Notes: a model not told the origin generated them from the letters alone. Positions 6,609 to 16,517 are shown, counted from the first letter of the stretch. The stretch: 64,000 nucleotides of DNA from Pelethousia sp034933245 (GCA_034933245.1 JAYFNX010000014.1:1-64000); one strand, 5' to 3'. A program made the numbers and translations.

Positions 6609-8117
6609 TTATTTTTCCTTATAGGCAGCCTTATCCTTTAGCAGCACGTCATGTGCGCCGCCTTCGCTGATGCTGGCCGCGGATACGAGGGTAAGCTTCG
6701 CTTTTTCCCGCAGTTCCTCAATGGAAAGGGCGCCGCAATTACACATGGTCGAGCGTACCTTGGCAAGGGTTGCGGCCAAGTTGTCCCGCAGACTGCCGGC
6801 ATAAGGAACGTAGGAATCCACGCCCTCCTCAAAGGAAAGCTTCATGCCGCCGCCCATATCATACCTTTGCCAATTTTTGGCCCGTGCAGAGCCTTCGCCC
6901 CAGTATTCCTTCATGTATACGCCATTGACCAGCACCTTGCTGGTGGGGCTTTCATCAAACCGGGCGAAATACCTGCCCAGCATGCAGAAATCGCATCCCA
7001 TGGCAAGGGCCAACGTAATGTGGTAATCCAGCACGATACCGCCATCGGAACAAATTGGCACATATACGCCAGTTTCCGCGAAGTATTCATCCCGCGCCTT
7101 TGCCACCTCGATAACAGCCGTAGCCTGTCCACGGCCAATGCCCTTTGCCTCCCGCGTGATGCAGATGGATCCGCCGCCTATCCCGACTTTTATAAAATCC
7201 GCCCCGGCATCCGCCAAGAAGCGGAAGCCAGCCCGATCCACCACGTTCCCAGCGCCGATTTTCACCCCTTCGCCGTAGGTTTTGCGCACATAGGATAGGG
7301 TACGGGCCTGCCATTCCGAAAAGCCGTCGGAAGAATCGATGCACAGCACATCCGCCCCCGCTTCCACAAGCGCGGGAATACGCGCTTCATAATCGCGGGT
7401 GTTTACGCCCGCACCCACGATATAGCGCTTGTGGGCATCCAAAAGCTCCAAAGGATTTTCTTTGTGGCTATCATAATCCTTGCGGAACACAAAGGCTACC
7501 ATATTGCCCTCTGTGGTGATGATGGGCAACGCATTGAGTTTTTGATCCCAAATTTTATCGTTGGCCTCTTTTAAGCTAATGCCCTCGTAAGCAAAAATGA
7601 GCCTGTTGATGGGCGTCATGAATTCCTGCACTTTGCAGGTGCGTTCCATACGGCTGGGCCGATAATCCCGGCTGGTTACCATGCCGAGAAGCCTGCCTGT
7701 GGGCGAGCCGTCCTCCGTAACGGCCATGGTAGAATGGCCGGTCTGTTCTTTTAGGCGGAGCACCTCCTCTAGCGTCTGCCCAGGCATGAGGTTCGAATCG
7801 CTTGGCGCAAATCCCGCCTTATACGCCTTGGCTCTACGCACCATACGCACCTGCGCTTCTATGCTTTGGGAGCCGTAGATGAACGAGATGCCGCCCTCGC
7901 GCGCAAGCGCTACCGCCATTTTATCATCGGAAACGGACTGCATAATAGCCGAAACCAGCGGCACATTGATGGAAAGGGGACTTTCCTCTCCCTTTCGGAA
8001 TCGGCAGATGGCCGTTTGGAGCGAAACCCTTTCCGGCGTACAATCCGCAGAGGAATAAGAGGGGACCAGAAGGTATTCCCCAAACGTATGGGAGGGTTCC
8101 TCGAAATAAAACGCCAT
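6609..8117 (-). CDS. guaB: IMP dehydrogenase
   Basis: A 502-residue IMP dehydrogenase, which oxidises IMP to XMP with NAD+, the committed GMP step. Seen: the TIM-barrel start (PLVSAIMQSVSD), a CBS-pair region (~95-225), SSDGFSEWQ, the phosphate and catalytic loop GIGGGSICITREAKGIGRGQ with the catalytic Cys, and CSDGGI. It belongs to the long variant with GIGRGQAT after the Cys instead of the usual GVGVPQ. I chose ATG 8117 because AAGGAGG stands six bases before it; an upstream in-frame ATG at 8135 has no site. It is the last gene of the purine operon, 26 bases after folD. Confidence 0.95.
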   Translation of the reverse strand: MAFYFEEPSHTFGEYLLVPSYSSADCTPERVSLQTAICRFRKGEESPLSINVPLVSAIMQSVSDDKMAVALAREGGISFIYGSQSIEAQVRMVRRAKAYKAGFAPSDSNLMPGQTLEEVLRLKEQTGHSTMAVTEDGSPTGRLLGMVTSRDYRPSRMERTCKVQEFMTPINRLIFAYEGISLKEANDKIWDQKLNALPIITTEGNMVAFVFRKDYDSHKENPLELLDAHKRYIVGAGVNTRDYEARIPALVEAGADVLCIDSSDGFSEWQARTLSYVRKTYGEGVKIGAGNVVDRAGFRFLADAGADFIKVGIGGGSICITREAKGIGRGQATAVIEVAKARDEYFAETGVYVPICSDGGIVLDYHITLALAMGCDFCMLGRYFARFDESPTSKVLVNGVYMKEYWGEGSARAKNWQRYDMGGGMKLSFEEGVDSYVPYAGSLRDNLAATLAKVRSTMCNCGALSIEELREKAKLTLVSAASISEGGAHDVLLKDKAAYKEK

Positions 8118-8143
8118 GTTGTCCTCCTTGTTCAAAAAATTAA

Positions 8144-8986
8144 TCAGGCTAGTCCCATCTGTTTTTGGGCAACAAGCAGGGTGTTGCGCATGAGCATGGC
8201 AATGGTCATGGGGCCTACGCCTCCCGGCACGGGAGAAATGCAGGCTGCTTTTTCCTTGACCGTTTCAAAATCCACATCCCCGCACAACCGGTTGCTCTCG
8301 TCACGGTTGATTCCCACATCAATCACCACGGCCCCATCCTTTACCATATCCGGGCCGATCAGATGAGGGCATCCCGCCGCCACAATCAGAATATCCGCCT
8401 TCTTCGTTACCGCGCCCAACTCCTGGGTTTGCGTATGGCATACGGTTACTGTAGCATGTCGCTGCAAAAGAAGCAATGCCATAGGTTTGCCCACAATATT
8501 GCTGCGGCCCACAATCACGCAGTTGCTGCCCTCTAGTTTGGCGCCGGAGGCTTCGATCATCCGAATAATGCCGGACGGTGTGCATGGCGCCAGATCATTT
8601 TCAGAGAAATTAATGCGAGCGGAAAAGCCATCCACATCCTTTTCCGATGCGATCGCCTTAAGGACAGCCTGTTCGTCCATATGCTCGGGCAATGGAAGCT
8701 GGCATAATATCCCATGCACCGATGCATCGGCATTCAGCCGGCCAATAAGCCCGAGGAGCTCCGCCTGCGATGTTTGCGCAGGCAGCTCAAATTTGAGGGA
8801 GCAAATCCCCACGCGGCCGCAGGCCTGCTGCTTTTTTTGCACATAAATCTGCGATGCCCGGGATTCGCCCACGAGGATCACGGCCAGGCAAAGGTCAATC
8901 CCTTGGGCTTTCAGTCTGTTTACGCGGGTTTGTACATCGGCGAGCACATTTGCCGCCAATTCGGTTCCATTGATAATCCTTCCCAT
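8144..8986 (-). CDS. folD: Methylene-THF dehydrogenase/cyclohydrolase
   Basis: A 280-residue FolD, which interconverts 5,10-methylene-THF, methenyl-THF and 10-formyl-THF in the cytosol. Seen: the substrate motif YVQKKQQACGRVGI with catalytic Lys, LPLPEHM, the dinucleotide-binding stretch VIVGRSNIVGKPMA and the C-terminal signature PGGVGPMT. Start ATG 8986 gives the usual FolD length; the longer frame from 9037 would overlap purL. In this operon it supplies 10-formyl-THF to PurN and the AICAR transformylase. It starts 22 bases after purL. Confidence 0.95.
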   Translation of the reverse strand: MGRIINGTELAANVLADVQTRVNRLKAQGIDLCLAVILVGESRASQIYVQKKQQACGRVGICSLKFELPAQTSQAELLGLIGRLNADASVHGILCQLPLPEHMDEQAVLKAIASEKDVDGFSARINFSENDLAPCTPSGIIRMIEASGAKLEGSNCVIVGRSNIVGKPMALLLLQRHATVTVCHTQTQELGAVTKKADILIVAAGCPHLIGPDMVKDGAVVIDVGINRDESNRLCGDVDFETVKEKAACISPVPGGVGPMTIAMLMRNTLLVAQKQMGLA

Positions 8987-9008
8987 GCTTTCTTTTTTCT
9001 CCAAAAAA

Positions 9009-12000
9009 TTATTTGAAATATTCGACGGCGGATTCAAAAAGCCGCATATCGAACACTCCTGGCACGTTTTTATAAAGGTCTTTGCCGATCCGCTCGCTAT
9101 GCCCCATCTTTCCCAATATGCGGCCGTCAGGCGAAGTGATCGCCTCTACCGACGCAAAGGAGCCGTTCGGATTGATGTCGCTTTGCATGGAAGGCTTGCC
9201 GTCCGCATCCACATATTGGGCGGCGATCTGTCCGTTTTTGGCAAGATCCGAAAATGCGGCAGGCGGGCATAGGAAGCGCCCTTCCCCATGGGAAATGGGC
9301 ACGGTATAAACCTTTCCCACATCTGCAAGCAACAGCCAAGGCGACAGATTGGAAGAAACGCGGATGCGCACAAGCCGCGATTGATGCCGGCCAATGGCAT
9401 TATAGGTAAGGGTGGGTGAAGCGCAGGGCGGCTCCATCATGCGCCCATATGGCAAAAGCCCCAGCTTCATGAGCGCCTGGAAGCCGTTGCAGATCCCCAG
9501 CACAAGCCCATCCCGCACTTCTAGAAGCTTCATGAGTTCTTCCGCAATCAAGGGGTTCCTTAAAAAGGCCGCGATGAATTTACCGGAGCCGTCCGGCTCA
9601 TCGCCATTGGAGAAACCGCCGGGTAGAAACAGCGCCTGGGAATTGGCAAGCCGAGCCGCAAATTCCCGGATCGCGGATTGAAGGGCGGCGGGTGAAAGGG
9701 TGTTGATCACCACCACCTCCGCTTTAGCGCCTCCGCGCTCCACGGCCCGGGCTGATTCATATTCGCAATTCGTTCCCGGAAAAACCGGGATCAGTACCCG
9801 GGGGATTGCCCCGTTCTTTACCCGGGGCTTCATCCGGCCGGCCCCGTGAAACGTGATTGTCTCCACCTTCTGCGCCGGCATTCTTATATCGGCAGGAAAA
9901 ATATCCTCTAAGGCGCCTTCGTAAGCAGCCTCCAGTTCGTCCAAAGGCATGCGCGTCTCCCGCCAGGCGAGGACGCGCTCCGCAAGCGTAACCCCCAAAG
10001 GGAGGCCCAAGTGGCAATCTTCCTTTAATTCAATCACAAAAGCCCCGCAGCCGGGTTTGAAAAGCGCCCCGCATTCCATGGAAGCATCGAAGGCGAACCC
10101 CAGGCCGTTGCCCATGCACATTTTAAACACCGCCTCGGCGATGCCGCCACCGGTGGGTGTGTAAACCGCCAAGGCTTTCCCGGCGGCCGTAAGGGCTTGT
10201 ACCTGGGAAAAGATTGCCTTGAGGGATTCCATTTCGGGCATCCCGTCTGCGCGGTATTGGGGTGCAAGCAGCACCACCTGCGACCCCGGTTGCTTAAACT
10301 CGGGCGAAATGACCGTCTGGGCATTGCATAGGGCCACGGCAAAAGAAACAAGGGTAGGGGGCACATCCATGGATTCAAAGGAACCGCTCATGGAATCCTT
10401 GCCTCCGATGGCCGCGATGCCAAGGCCGAGCTGCGCCTCCAGCGCGCCCAGCAGGGATGCCGCGGGCTTTCCCCAACGGGCAGGCTCTGTGCCCGGCTTG
10501 CCAAAATATTCCTGAAAAGTGAGATAGCAATCCTGAAGGGACGTGCCCGTGGCCACAAGTTTGGCTACGGAGCTCACTACCGCCGCATACGCCCCGGAAT
10601 AGGGCGACGTTTCCGAAAGAAACGGATCATACCCCCATGCCATGGCGGTGCAGGCGTCGGTCTCCCCCCGCTCAACGGGCAGCTTAGCGACCATAGCCTG
10701 GGGCGGCGTGCGCTGCCGTTTGCCGCCGAAGGGCATCAGCACCGTATAAGCGCCCACCGTGGAATCGAACCGTTCGCTTAGCCCTCGCTTGGAGCATGTG
10801 TTTAAATTCCGCACCAGGGCGGAAAAGCCTGCCGCAAACCCCGCCTGGCTTTGGGGTGGCATGGGTTGCGACGCATCCACCAGCGCCTTGGCGTGCTTGC
10901 GCGCGCCGTTGCTATCGATAAAGCTTCGGGGTAAATCCACCACGCACCTGCCCCGCCAATGCATGGCCAGGCGCGGCTCCCGGGTAATCTCTGCCACAAC
11001 CGTAGCGGAAAGGTTCTCCGCCTCGGCCAAAGCCAAAAAGTTTTCGGCATCCCTCGCTGCCACCACCGCCGCCATGCGTTCCTGGGACTCGCTTATGGCC
11101 AGTTCGGTTCCATCAAGCCCCGCATATTTCCTGGGAATTGCGTCCAAGTTGATAGAAACGCCGTCGGCAAGCTCTCCAATGGCCACCGAAACGCCGCCTG
11201 CGCCAAAATCGTTGCAGCGTTTAATAAGCCGGGACGCTTGGGGATTTCGAAAAAACCGCTGCAGTTTCCGCTCCTCCGGCGCGTTGCCCTTTTGGACCTC
11301 CGCCCCGCAGCGCAAAAGTGAGCTTTCCGTGTGGGCTTTCGAGGAGCCTGTGGCGCCTCCGCAACCGTCCCGGCCTGTTTTGCCGCCCAATAGGACAACC
11401 ACGTCGCCGGCTTGCGGCGTCTCCCGCCGAACGTTTTCGGCAGGCGCCGCGCCGATCACTGCACCGATCTCCATTCGCTTTGCCAGGAACCCTTCATGAT
11501 AGATTTCATCCACAAGTCCCGTGGCCAGGCCAATCTGATTGCCGTAGGAGCTATACCCTGCGGCCGCTGTGGCCGTAAGCTTTCGCTGGGGCAATTTGCC
11601 GGGCAGGGTTTGCGAAAAAGGACGGCGCGGGTCCGCCGCGCCCGTAAGACGCATCGCCTGATGCACAAAGGCCCGGCCGGACAGCGGATCCCGAATTGCG
11701 CCGCCAATGCAGGTGGCTGCGCCGCCGAAAGGTTCGATTTCCGTGGGATGGTTATGGGTCTCGTTTTTAAAGAGCACAAGCCAGGGCTGCGTTTCGCCAT
11801 CCACCTGGATTTCCGTCTTCACCGTGCAGGCGTTGATTTCGGCGGAATCATCCAGCTTTTTCAGCTTCCCCTGCGCCCTCAAAAACCGCGCCGCGATGGT
11901 TGCCATATCCATCAGGGTTATGGGCTTGGTAGCGCCCAAAGCATGTCTAAGCCCAAGATAGGTTTCGTAACTCTTTTGCGCGCGTTCGTCATGAAATTCA

Positions 12001-12698
12001 ATCTGGTCCAATTCCGTTTGGAAGGTCGTATGCCGGCAGTGGTCGGACCAGTAGGTATCTACAAGCTTGATCTCCGTGAGGGTTGGGTCCCGCCGCTGCT
12101 CTAGAAAATGGGCGCGGCAGCATAAGAGATCCTCCAAGTCCATAGCCAGCCCGTACCGGGCGATCAGCATCGAAAGGCCATCGTTATCAAGGGCGGTAAA
12201 GCCCTCTAAAACGGGCACGGGCGGAGGCGTTTCCAAGGGCAGCGCCAGCGTACCCACGGGCATAAGGCCAGCCTCCCGGCATTCAACCGGGTTAATCAGA
12301 TACGCTTTGATTTTTACAATATCGGCTTGGCAAAGGTTCCCATACAGGACAAATACCCGCGCCGTGCGCACAAGAGGGGCTGCGGTTTGGGATAGCAGGG
12401 CAATGCATTGCCCTGCGGCATCCGCACGCTGGTCATACTGGCCGGGCAAATATTCCACCGCAAACGGGATGCCTTCTTGCGGCAGGGCATCATAAACCAC
12501 ATCCGTCTGGGGTTCGGCAAAAACCGTATAACGGCAAGCGGAAAAAACCCCGCTGTCGATTCCCTCCACATCGTATCTGTTAAAAATGCGAAGGTTGGTA
12601 AGCGATTCTATGCCCAACACGCCCCGCAAATCCGCGATCAATACTTGTGCTTCTTGGGCAAGTTCCGTCTTTCTTTCCACATAAATTCGATATACCAT
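9009..12698 (-). CDS. purL: FGAM synthase, single-chain PurL with glutaminase domain
   Basis: A 1229-residue phosphoribosylformylglycinamidine synthase, which converts FGAR plus glutamine and ATP to FGAM. The fused form contains the N-terminal PurS-like part, two AIRS-type ATP-binding domains (THNHPTEIEPFGGAATCIGG in the first; a second half from about 600), and a C-terminal class I glutamine amidotransferase with nucleophile Cys in LGICNGFQ and FPGTNCE/FLPGGFS loops. So no separate PurQ or PurS is needed. ATG 12698 is preceded by GGGGAAG and begins two bases after the purD stop (TGAGCATG); a GTG at 12704 is an alternative. Its size matches the large clostridial and gamma-proteobacterial forms. 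Confidence 0.95.
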   Translation of the reverse strand: MVYRIYVERKTELAQEAQVLIADLRGVLGIESLTNLRIFNRYDVEGIDSGVFSACRYTVFAEPQTDVVYDALPQEGIPFAVEYLPGQYDQRADAAGQCIALLSQTAAPLVRTARVFVLYGNLCQADIVKIKAYLINPVECREAGLMPVGTLALPLETPPPVPVLEGFTALDNDGLSMLIARYGLAMDLEDLLCCRAHFLEQRRDPTLTEIKLVDTYWSDHCRHTTFQTELDQIEFHDERAQKSYETYLGLRHALGATKPITLMDMATIAARFLRAQGKLKKLDDSAEINACTVKTEIQVDGETQPWLVLFKNETHNHPTEIEPFGGAATCIGGAIRDPLSGRAFVHQAMRLTGAADPRRPFSQTLPGKLPQRKLTATAAAGYSSYGNQIGLATGLVDEIYHEGFLAKRMEIGAVIGAAPAENVRRETPQAGDVVVLLGGKTGRDGCGGATGSSKAHTESSLLRCGAEVQKGNAPEERKLQRFFRNPQASRLIKRCNDFGAGGVSVAIGELADGVSINLDAIPRKYAGLDGTELAISESQERMAAVVAARDAENFLALAEAENLSATVVAEITREPRLAMHWRGRCVVDLPRSFIDSNGARKHAKALVDASQPMPPQSQAGFAAGFSALVRNLNTCSKRGLSERFDSTVGAYTVLMPFGGKRQRTPPQAMVAKLPVERGETDACTAMAWGYDPFLSETSPYSGAYAAVVSSVAKLVATGTSLQDCYLTFQEYFGKPGTEPARWGKPAASLLGALEAQLGLGIAAIGGKDSMSGSFESMDVPPTLVSFAVALCNAQTVISPEFKQPGSQVVLLAPQYRADGMPEMESLKAIFSQVQALTAAGKALAVYTPTGGGIAEAVFKMCMGNGLGFAFDASMECGALFKPGCGAFVIELKEDCHLGLPLGVTLAERVLAWRETRMPLDELEAAYEGALEDIFPADIRMPAQKVETITFHGAGRMKPRVKNGAIPRVLIPVFPGTNCEYESARAVERGGAKAEVVVINTLSPAALQSAIREFAARLANSQALFLPGGFSNGDEPDGSGKFIAAFLRNPLIAEELMKLLEVRDGLVLGICNGFQALMKLGLLPYGRMMEPPCASPTLTYNAIGRHQSRLVRIRVSSNLSPWLLLADVGKVYTVPISHGEGRFLCPPAAFSDLAKNGQIAAQYVDADGKPSMQSDINPNGSFASVEAITSPDGRILGKMGHSERIGKDLYKNVPGVFDMRLFESAVEYFK

Positions 12699-12700
12699 GC

Positions 12701-13987
12701 TCACGCTTCCCCGTATGGTGCAATTTCAAGGGCCCTGGCGCCGATATCCCGCCGATAGTAGGCGTTTGCGAAACGGATTTTCTCCACCGCCCCATAGGCG
12801 GCATGCACCGCTCCCTTTTGCGTTGTCGCAACGGCGGTAACGCCAAGAACCCGGCCCCCGCTGGTAAGCAGCTTGTCCCCTTCCCGCCGCGTGCCCGCCT
12901 GGTAAACCTTTATATTCGCTAGGCTGTTTGCATCGGATAAAGCAATTTCATAGCCCGTATCATAATGGGTAGGATAGCCTTTTGAGGCCATTACCACGCA
13001 ACAGGCGGCGCCTTCCTGGAATTTGATTTCCATTTCGCCCAGGCGCTCCTCCTCCACGGCAAGCATGATCTCAAAGAGATCCGTCTGGAGCAAAGAAAGA
13101 ACAGGTTGCGCTTCCGGGTCCCCGAAACGGCAGTTGTATTCAATTACCTTCGGCCCTTGCGCCGTAAGCATCAGGCCAAAGTAAAGGCAGCCCTTAAACT
13201 TCCGCCCCTCCGCGTTCATGGCCGCCATGGTGGGCAGAAAAATCTGCTCCATGCAAATGCGCGCCGTTTCCGCATCATAATAGGGATTGGGCGCGAGAGC
13301 GCCCATACCGCCCGTGTTAGGCCCCCTATCCTGCTCCTCAGCCCGCTTGTGATCCAAGGCGGACACCATGGGTACCAGCGTTTTCCCGTCCGTAAAGGCC
13401 AGCACGCTCACTTCCCTACCTTGGAGGTATTCTTCAACCACCACCCGGCTACCGCTTTGCCCAAAGGCCTTTTCCTCCATAAGCAGGCGGACGGCCCTTC
13501 GGGCCTCTTCCTCTGTTTCCGCTATAAATACGCCCTTTCCCAAAGCCGGGCCGTCGGCCTTGATAACCGCCGGATACGGAATCCCGGAAAGATAGGCGTA
13601 AGCTTCACACGCCTTGCTGAACGAAGCGAACGAGGCCGTAGGGATATGATACGTTTGCATAAGCCGCTTGGCGAAGATCTTGCTGCCCTCAATGGCCGCC
13701 GCATCTGCGGAAGGGCCGAAGCAACGGACGCCCGCTGCCGCAAGCCTGTCCGCCAGGCCCAAGATGAGCGGGTCGTCCGGGCCAATCACGGCAAAATCAA
13801 TGGCGTTGGCTTTTGCAAATGCCACAATAGCATCCAGGTCCGTTGCCCGGATTCCCACGCATTGCGCATGCTCACCCATGCCGCCGTTTCCAGGCAACGC
13901 GTAGAGGGAATCGATGCGGGGATTTTTACAAAGCTTTTCAACTATGGCGTGTTCACGGCCGCCACCGCCGATAATCATCACATTCAT
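12701..13987 (-). CDS. purD: Phosphoribosylamine-glycine ligase
   Basis: A 428-residue GAR synthetase of the ATP-grasp family, joining glycine to phosphoribosylamine. Seen: the N-terminal MNVMIIGGGGREHA, the ATP-grasp core (PAVIKADGPALGKGV, VVVEEYLQGREVS), DHKRAEEQDRGPNTGGMG and the metal-binding EYNCRFGDPE. ATG 13987 gives the family start; ATG 13990 and a TTG at 13996 are in frame just upstream. The junction with the preceding gene is again TGAGCATG. Confidence 0.95.
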   Translation of the reverse strand: MNVMIIGGGGREHAIVEKLCKNPRIDSLYALPGNGGMGEHAQCVGIRATDLDAIVAFAKANAIDFAVIGPDDPLILGLADRLAAAGVRCFGPSADAAAIEGSKIFAKRLMQTYHIPTASFASFSKACEAYAYLSGIPYPAVIKADGPALGKGVFIAETEEEARRAVRLLMEEKAFGQSGSRVVVEEYLQGREVSVLAFTDGKTLVPMVSALDHKRAEEQDRGPNTGGMGALAPNPYYDAETARICMEQIFLPTMAAMNAEGRKFKGCLYFGLMLTAQGPKVIEYNCRFGDPEAQPVLSLLQTDLFEIMLAVEEERLGEMEIKFQEGAACCVVMASKGYPTHYDTGYEIALSDANSLANIKVYQAGTRREGDKLLTSGGRVLGVTAVATTQKGAVHAAYGAVEKIRFANAYYRRDIGARALEIAPYGEA

Positions 13988-13992
13988 CATGC

Positions 13993-15171
13993 TCAATGGT
14001 GGAATAGCCGGAGCCCCGTGAAGAGCATCGTCATTCCGTATGTGTCGCAGGCCTCTATCACAGCCTCGTCGCGGATGGATCCGCCCGGCTGGGCAACATA
14101 GGTTACGCCGCTTTGTGCCGCGCGTTCGATATTATCGCTGAAAGGGAAAAAAGCGTCGCTGGCCAAAGCCACGCCCTTGCGCTGTGCAAGGTGGGCCGCC
14201 CGCTCGTCTTTTGTAAGCGGAACGGGACGCTCCGAAAAAAAGCGCTGCCAGTCTTTTGCAAAGGCTTCGTTGTCCCGTCCTGCAACATAGCTATCAATAA
14301 GGTTATCCCGGTCGGGCCGCTTTATGGTGGAGAGGAACGGAAGAGAGAGGGTGCGCTGGTGGCGGCGAAGCCACCAAATATCCGCCTTATCCCCGGCCAG
14401 CCGCGTGCAGTGGATGCGCGATTGCTGCCCGGCCCCCACGCCGATGGTCTGGCCTTCATAGGCATAGCATACGGAGTTGGACTGGGTGTATTTGAGGGTG
14501 ATTAGGGCGAGGAGCAAATCCCGCTTGGCGTCATTGCCAAGCTCTTTGCGTGCGGTAACGGCATGGCCGAGAAGCGTCGCGTCTATTTTGGCATGGTTGC
14601 GGGGCTGCTCAAACGTTATGCCGAATACCTGCTTGCGCTCCATAGGTGCGGGCTCGTAATTTTCTTCCATACGCAAAATGCTGTAGCCGCCGTTCCGCTT
14701 GCTTTTGAGCAATTCCAACGCACGGGGCGTATACCCCGGGGCAATCACCCCATCAGACACCTCTCGTTGAATGATGGTGGCTGTGGCTGCGTCGCACACG
14801 TCGCTCAGGGCTATGAAATCCCCAAAGGAGGACATGCGGTCCGCGCTACGCGCCCGGGCATAAGCGCAGGCCAAAGGAGAGTCGTTGAGCCCTACGATAT
14901 CCTCCACGCCGCACGCCCGTTGGTCCACGGCGGTAAGGGGCAAGCCCAGGGCGGCACCCGCGGGGCTCACATGCTTAAAGGAGGCTGCCGCCGGCAAATG
15001 CAGCGCATCCTTGAGTTCGCGTACAAGCTGCCATGCGTTAAGCGCATCCAGGAAGTTAATATAGCCCGGCTGGCCGTTAAGAACCTCCAAAGGCAGTTCG
15101 CCCTGCTCCACAAAGATGCGGGCGGGGGTTTGGTGGGGGTTGCATCCATATTTTAAAGGCAATTCCTTCAT
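13993..15171 (-). CDS. purH: Stand-alone AICAR transformylase
   Basis: A 392-residue protein covering only the AICAR formyltransferase half of PurH. It transfers a formyl group from 10-formyl-THF to AICAR. Seen: LKYGCNPHQTPA, the catalytic Lys-His in SFKHVSPAG, RSADRMSSFGDFIALS, KYTQSNSVCYAYEGQTIGVG and the end AQPGGSIRDEAV. The N-terminal IMP cyclohydrolase domain of ordinary PurH is absent; the next gene upstream (PurO) provides that activity. ATG 15171 is taken because the family begins near LKYGCNPHQ; it lies four bases after the purO stop. The symbol purH applies to the transformylase part only. Confidence 0.93.
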   Translation of the reverse strand: MKELPLKYGCNPHQTPARIFVEQGELPLEVLNGQPGYINFLDALNAWQLVRELKDALHLPAAASFKHVSPAGAALGLPLTAVDQRACGVEDIVGLNDSPLACAYARARSADRMSSFGDFIALSDVCDAATATIIQREVSDGVIAPGYTPRALELLKSKRNGGYSILRMEENYEPAPMERKQVFGITFEQPRNHAKIDATLLGHAVTARKELGNDAKRDLLLALITLKYTQSNSVCYAYEGQTIGVGAGQQSRIHCTRLAGDKADIWWLRRHQRTLSLPFLSTIKRPDRDNLIDSYVAGRDNEAFAKDWQRFFSERPVPLTKDERAAHLAQRKGVALASDAFFPFSDNIERAAQSGVTYVAQPGGSIRDEAVIEACDTYGMTMLFTGLRLFHH

Positions 15172-15175
15172 GCTC

Positions 15176-15892
15176 TCAATCCTCCGAGGCGTATTTGTTG
15201 TATAGCGCGTCCCTGTATGCGCCGCTTGTAACATCCGTATAGCGGACATAAAGCGCTACCTTATTTTCCGGATGCAGCCCATTCCAAAGAGCCTTCGCAA
15301 AGCCGTCTAAATCGGCCGGAATGCGCACGGGGACGGGTTCCCCTGAAAAGCTGGGCAAAGGCGTGGCATCCTTTTGGTAGGTATGGATAAAATGCCCCAC
15401 GCCCTCCATGGGCTCATAGCCGAAGACCTGCCGGAAGGTGGTTTTCCCTTCCCCATCCCCCGCTTTTAGAATGGAAAGCTTATAAGAGAATGCAGGGGAA
15501 AAGCGGAGCATCCCGCTGATTCGCGGCGTAAAGTGCGGCGCGTCCGGCTCGAATCTGCGGGTTTCCAACGCTTGTTCAAAGGTTCTGCCGGCCAAAACGG
15601 CCTCCGCAATTGTATCGGTCTGGTCGCCGTTGGTGACGATTACGGTGCGCATTAGCGTGCGCACGGGGGTATATAAAATCAGGGCAGGGTCCGCCAGCTT
15701 CGCGCTGTCCAGCACATGGATGCCCACGTCGCCGTTCTTGCGCACAAAGGCTCGATTCCGGCTATTTTCGCTACGGCCCATAATAAAATACGCCAGGGCG
15801 GCCGTATGGCCATCCGGGCACAGGCCCAGGATAATCCCCCGGCCGGGGTAAGCATTGGCCCCAAGCAGGGCCGGCATATCAAAAAGTTCCAT
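15176..15892 (-). CDS. purO: Archaeal-type IMP cyclohydrolase PurO
   Basis: A 238-residue protein of the PurO family, which closes FAICAR to IMP, the last step of the pathway. Seen: NAYPGRGIILG near the N-terminus, AYFIMGRSENSRNR, LYTPVR and NGDQTDTI, features I associate with PurO. ATG 15892 begins the conserved part and overlaps the purN end by 14 bases, which suggests coupling. PurO was first described in Archaea and also occurs in Clostridia with a stand-alone transformylase, as here. Confidence 0.88.
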   Translation of the reverse strand: MELFDMPALLGANAYPGRGIILGLCPDGHTAALAYFIMGRSENSRNRAFVRKNGDVGIHVLDSAKLADPALILYTPVRTLMRTVIVTNGDQTDTIAEAVLAGRTFEQALETRRFEPDAPHFTPRISGMLRFSPAFSYKLSILKAGDGEGKTTFRQVFGYEPMEGVGHFIHTYQKDATPLPSFSGEPVPVRIPADLDGFAKALWNGLHPENKVALYVRYTDVTSGAYRDALYNKYASED

Positions 15893-16517
15893 GGATGGTT
15901 TCTCCTTCCTGTCTTTGGGTGGAGAGCCGCTTGCATACAAGCTCTGCGGCGGCCGGCAGCAGGCGCCATTCCGCTTGCTCCATCACGCGCCTTTGGAGCA
16001 CTTCGGGTGTGTCGCCGGGCAGCACCGCAACGGACGCTTGCAAAAGAATGCTGCCGCCGTCCGGGATCTCGTTCACCAGGTGTACCGTAGCGCCGGTTAC
16101 CTTCTCCCCGGCTGCAAGAACCGCCTCATGCACCTTCAGCCCATAAAAGCCTTTGCCGCAGTAAGCGGGAATCAGCGAAGGATGCACATTTATGATTCTT
16201 CCGGGGTAGCGAGAAACGAATTGGGCGCTTAGAATTTGCATAAAGCCCGCAAGGATAATTAGATCAATACGCCCCTCGTTTAAACATTTCAAAAGTTCCG
16301 CCTCAAAATCTTCCCGCTCCGCATAGGCGCTACGGTCCACGGCTATGGCCGGGATGCCCGCCCGCCTGGCCCGTTTCAGGCCATAGGCGTCCGATTTGCT
16401 GGAAAGCACCAGGACGATTTCTCCGTTGCGCAAAACGCCGCTGTGCTGGGCGTCCACAAGCGCCTGTAAATTGGTACCGCCCCCCGATACCAGCACGGCA
16501 ATGCGCTGCTTCAGCAT
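15879..16517 (-). CDS. purN: Phosphoribosylglycinamide formyltransferase
   Basis: A 212-residue folate-dependent GAR transformylase. Seen: the glycine-rich start VLVSGGGTNLQAL, the catalytic Asn and His in INVHPSLIPAYCGKGFYG, and GATVHLVNEIPDGGSIL with the catalytic Asp in PDGG. The usual VDxxxDTG is VNEIPDGG here, so the first acidic residue is Asn while the catalytic Asp remains. Start ATG 16517 overlaps the purM stop by seven bases. The end overlaps purO. Confidence 0.95.
   Translation of the reverse strand: MLKQRIAVLVSGGGTNLQALVDAQHSGVLRNGEIVLVLSSKSDAYGLKRARRAGIPAIAVDRSAYAEREDFEAELLKCLNEGRIDLIILAGFMQILSAQFVSRYPGRIINVHPSLIPAYCGKGFYGLKVHEAVLAAGEKVTGATVHLVNEIPDGGSILLQASVAVLPGDTPEVLQRRVMEQAEWRLLPAAAELVCKRLSTQRQEGETIHGTF

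Noticed and set aside
10759..11499. Long antisense frames in the purL, purD and ftsH genes
   Set aside because: They are byproducts of high G+C coding sequence on the other strand and lack ribosome sites and domains.
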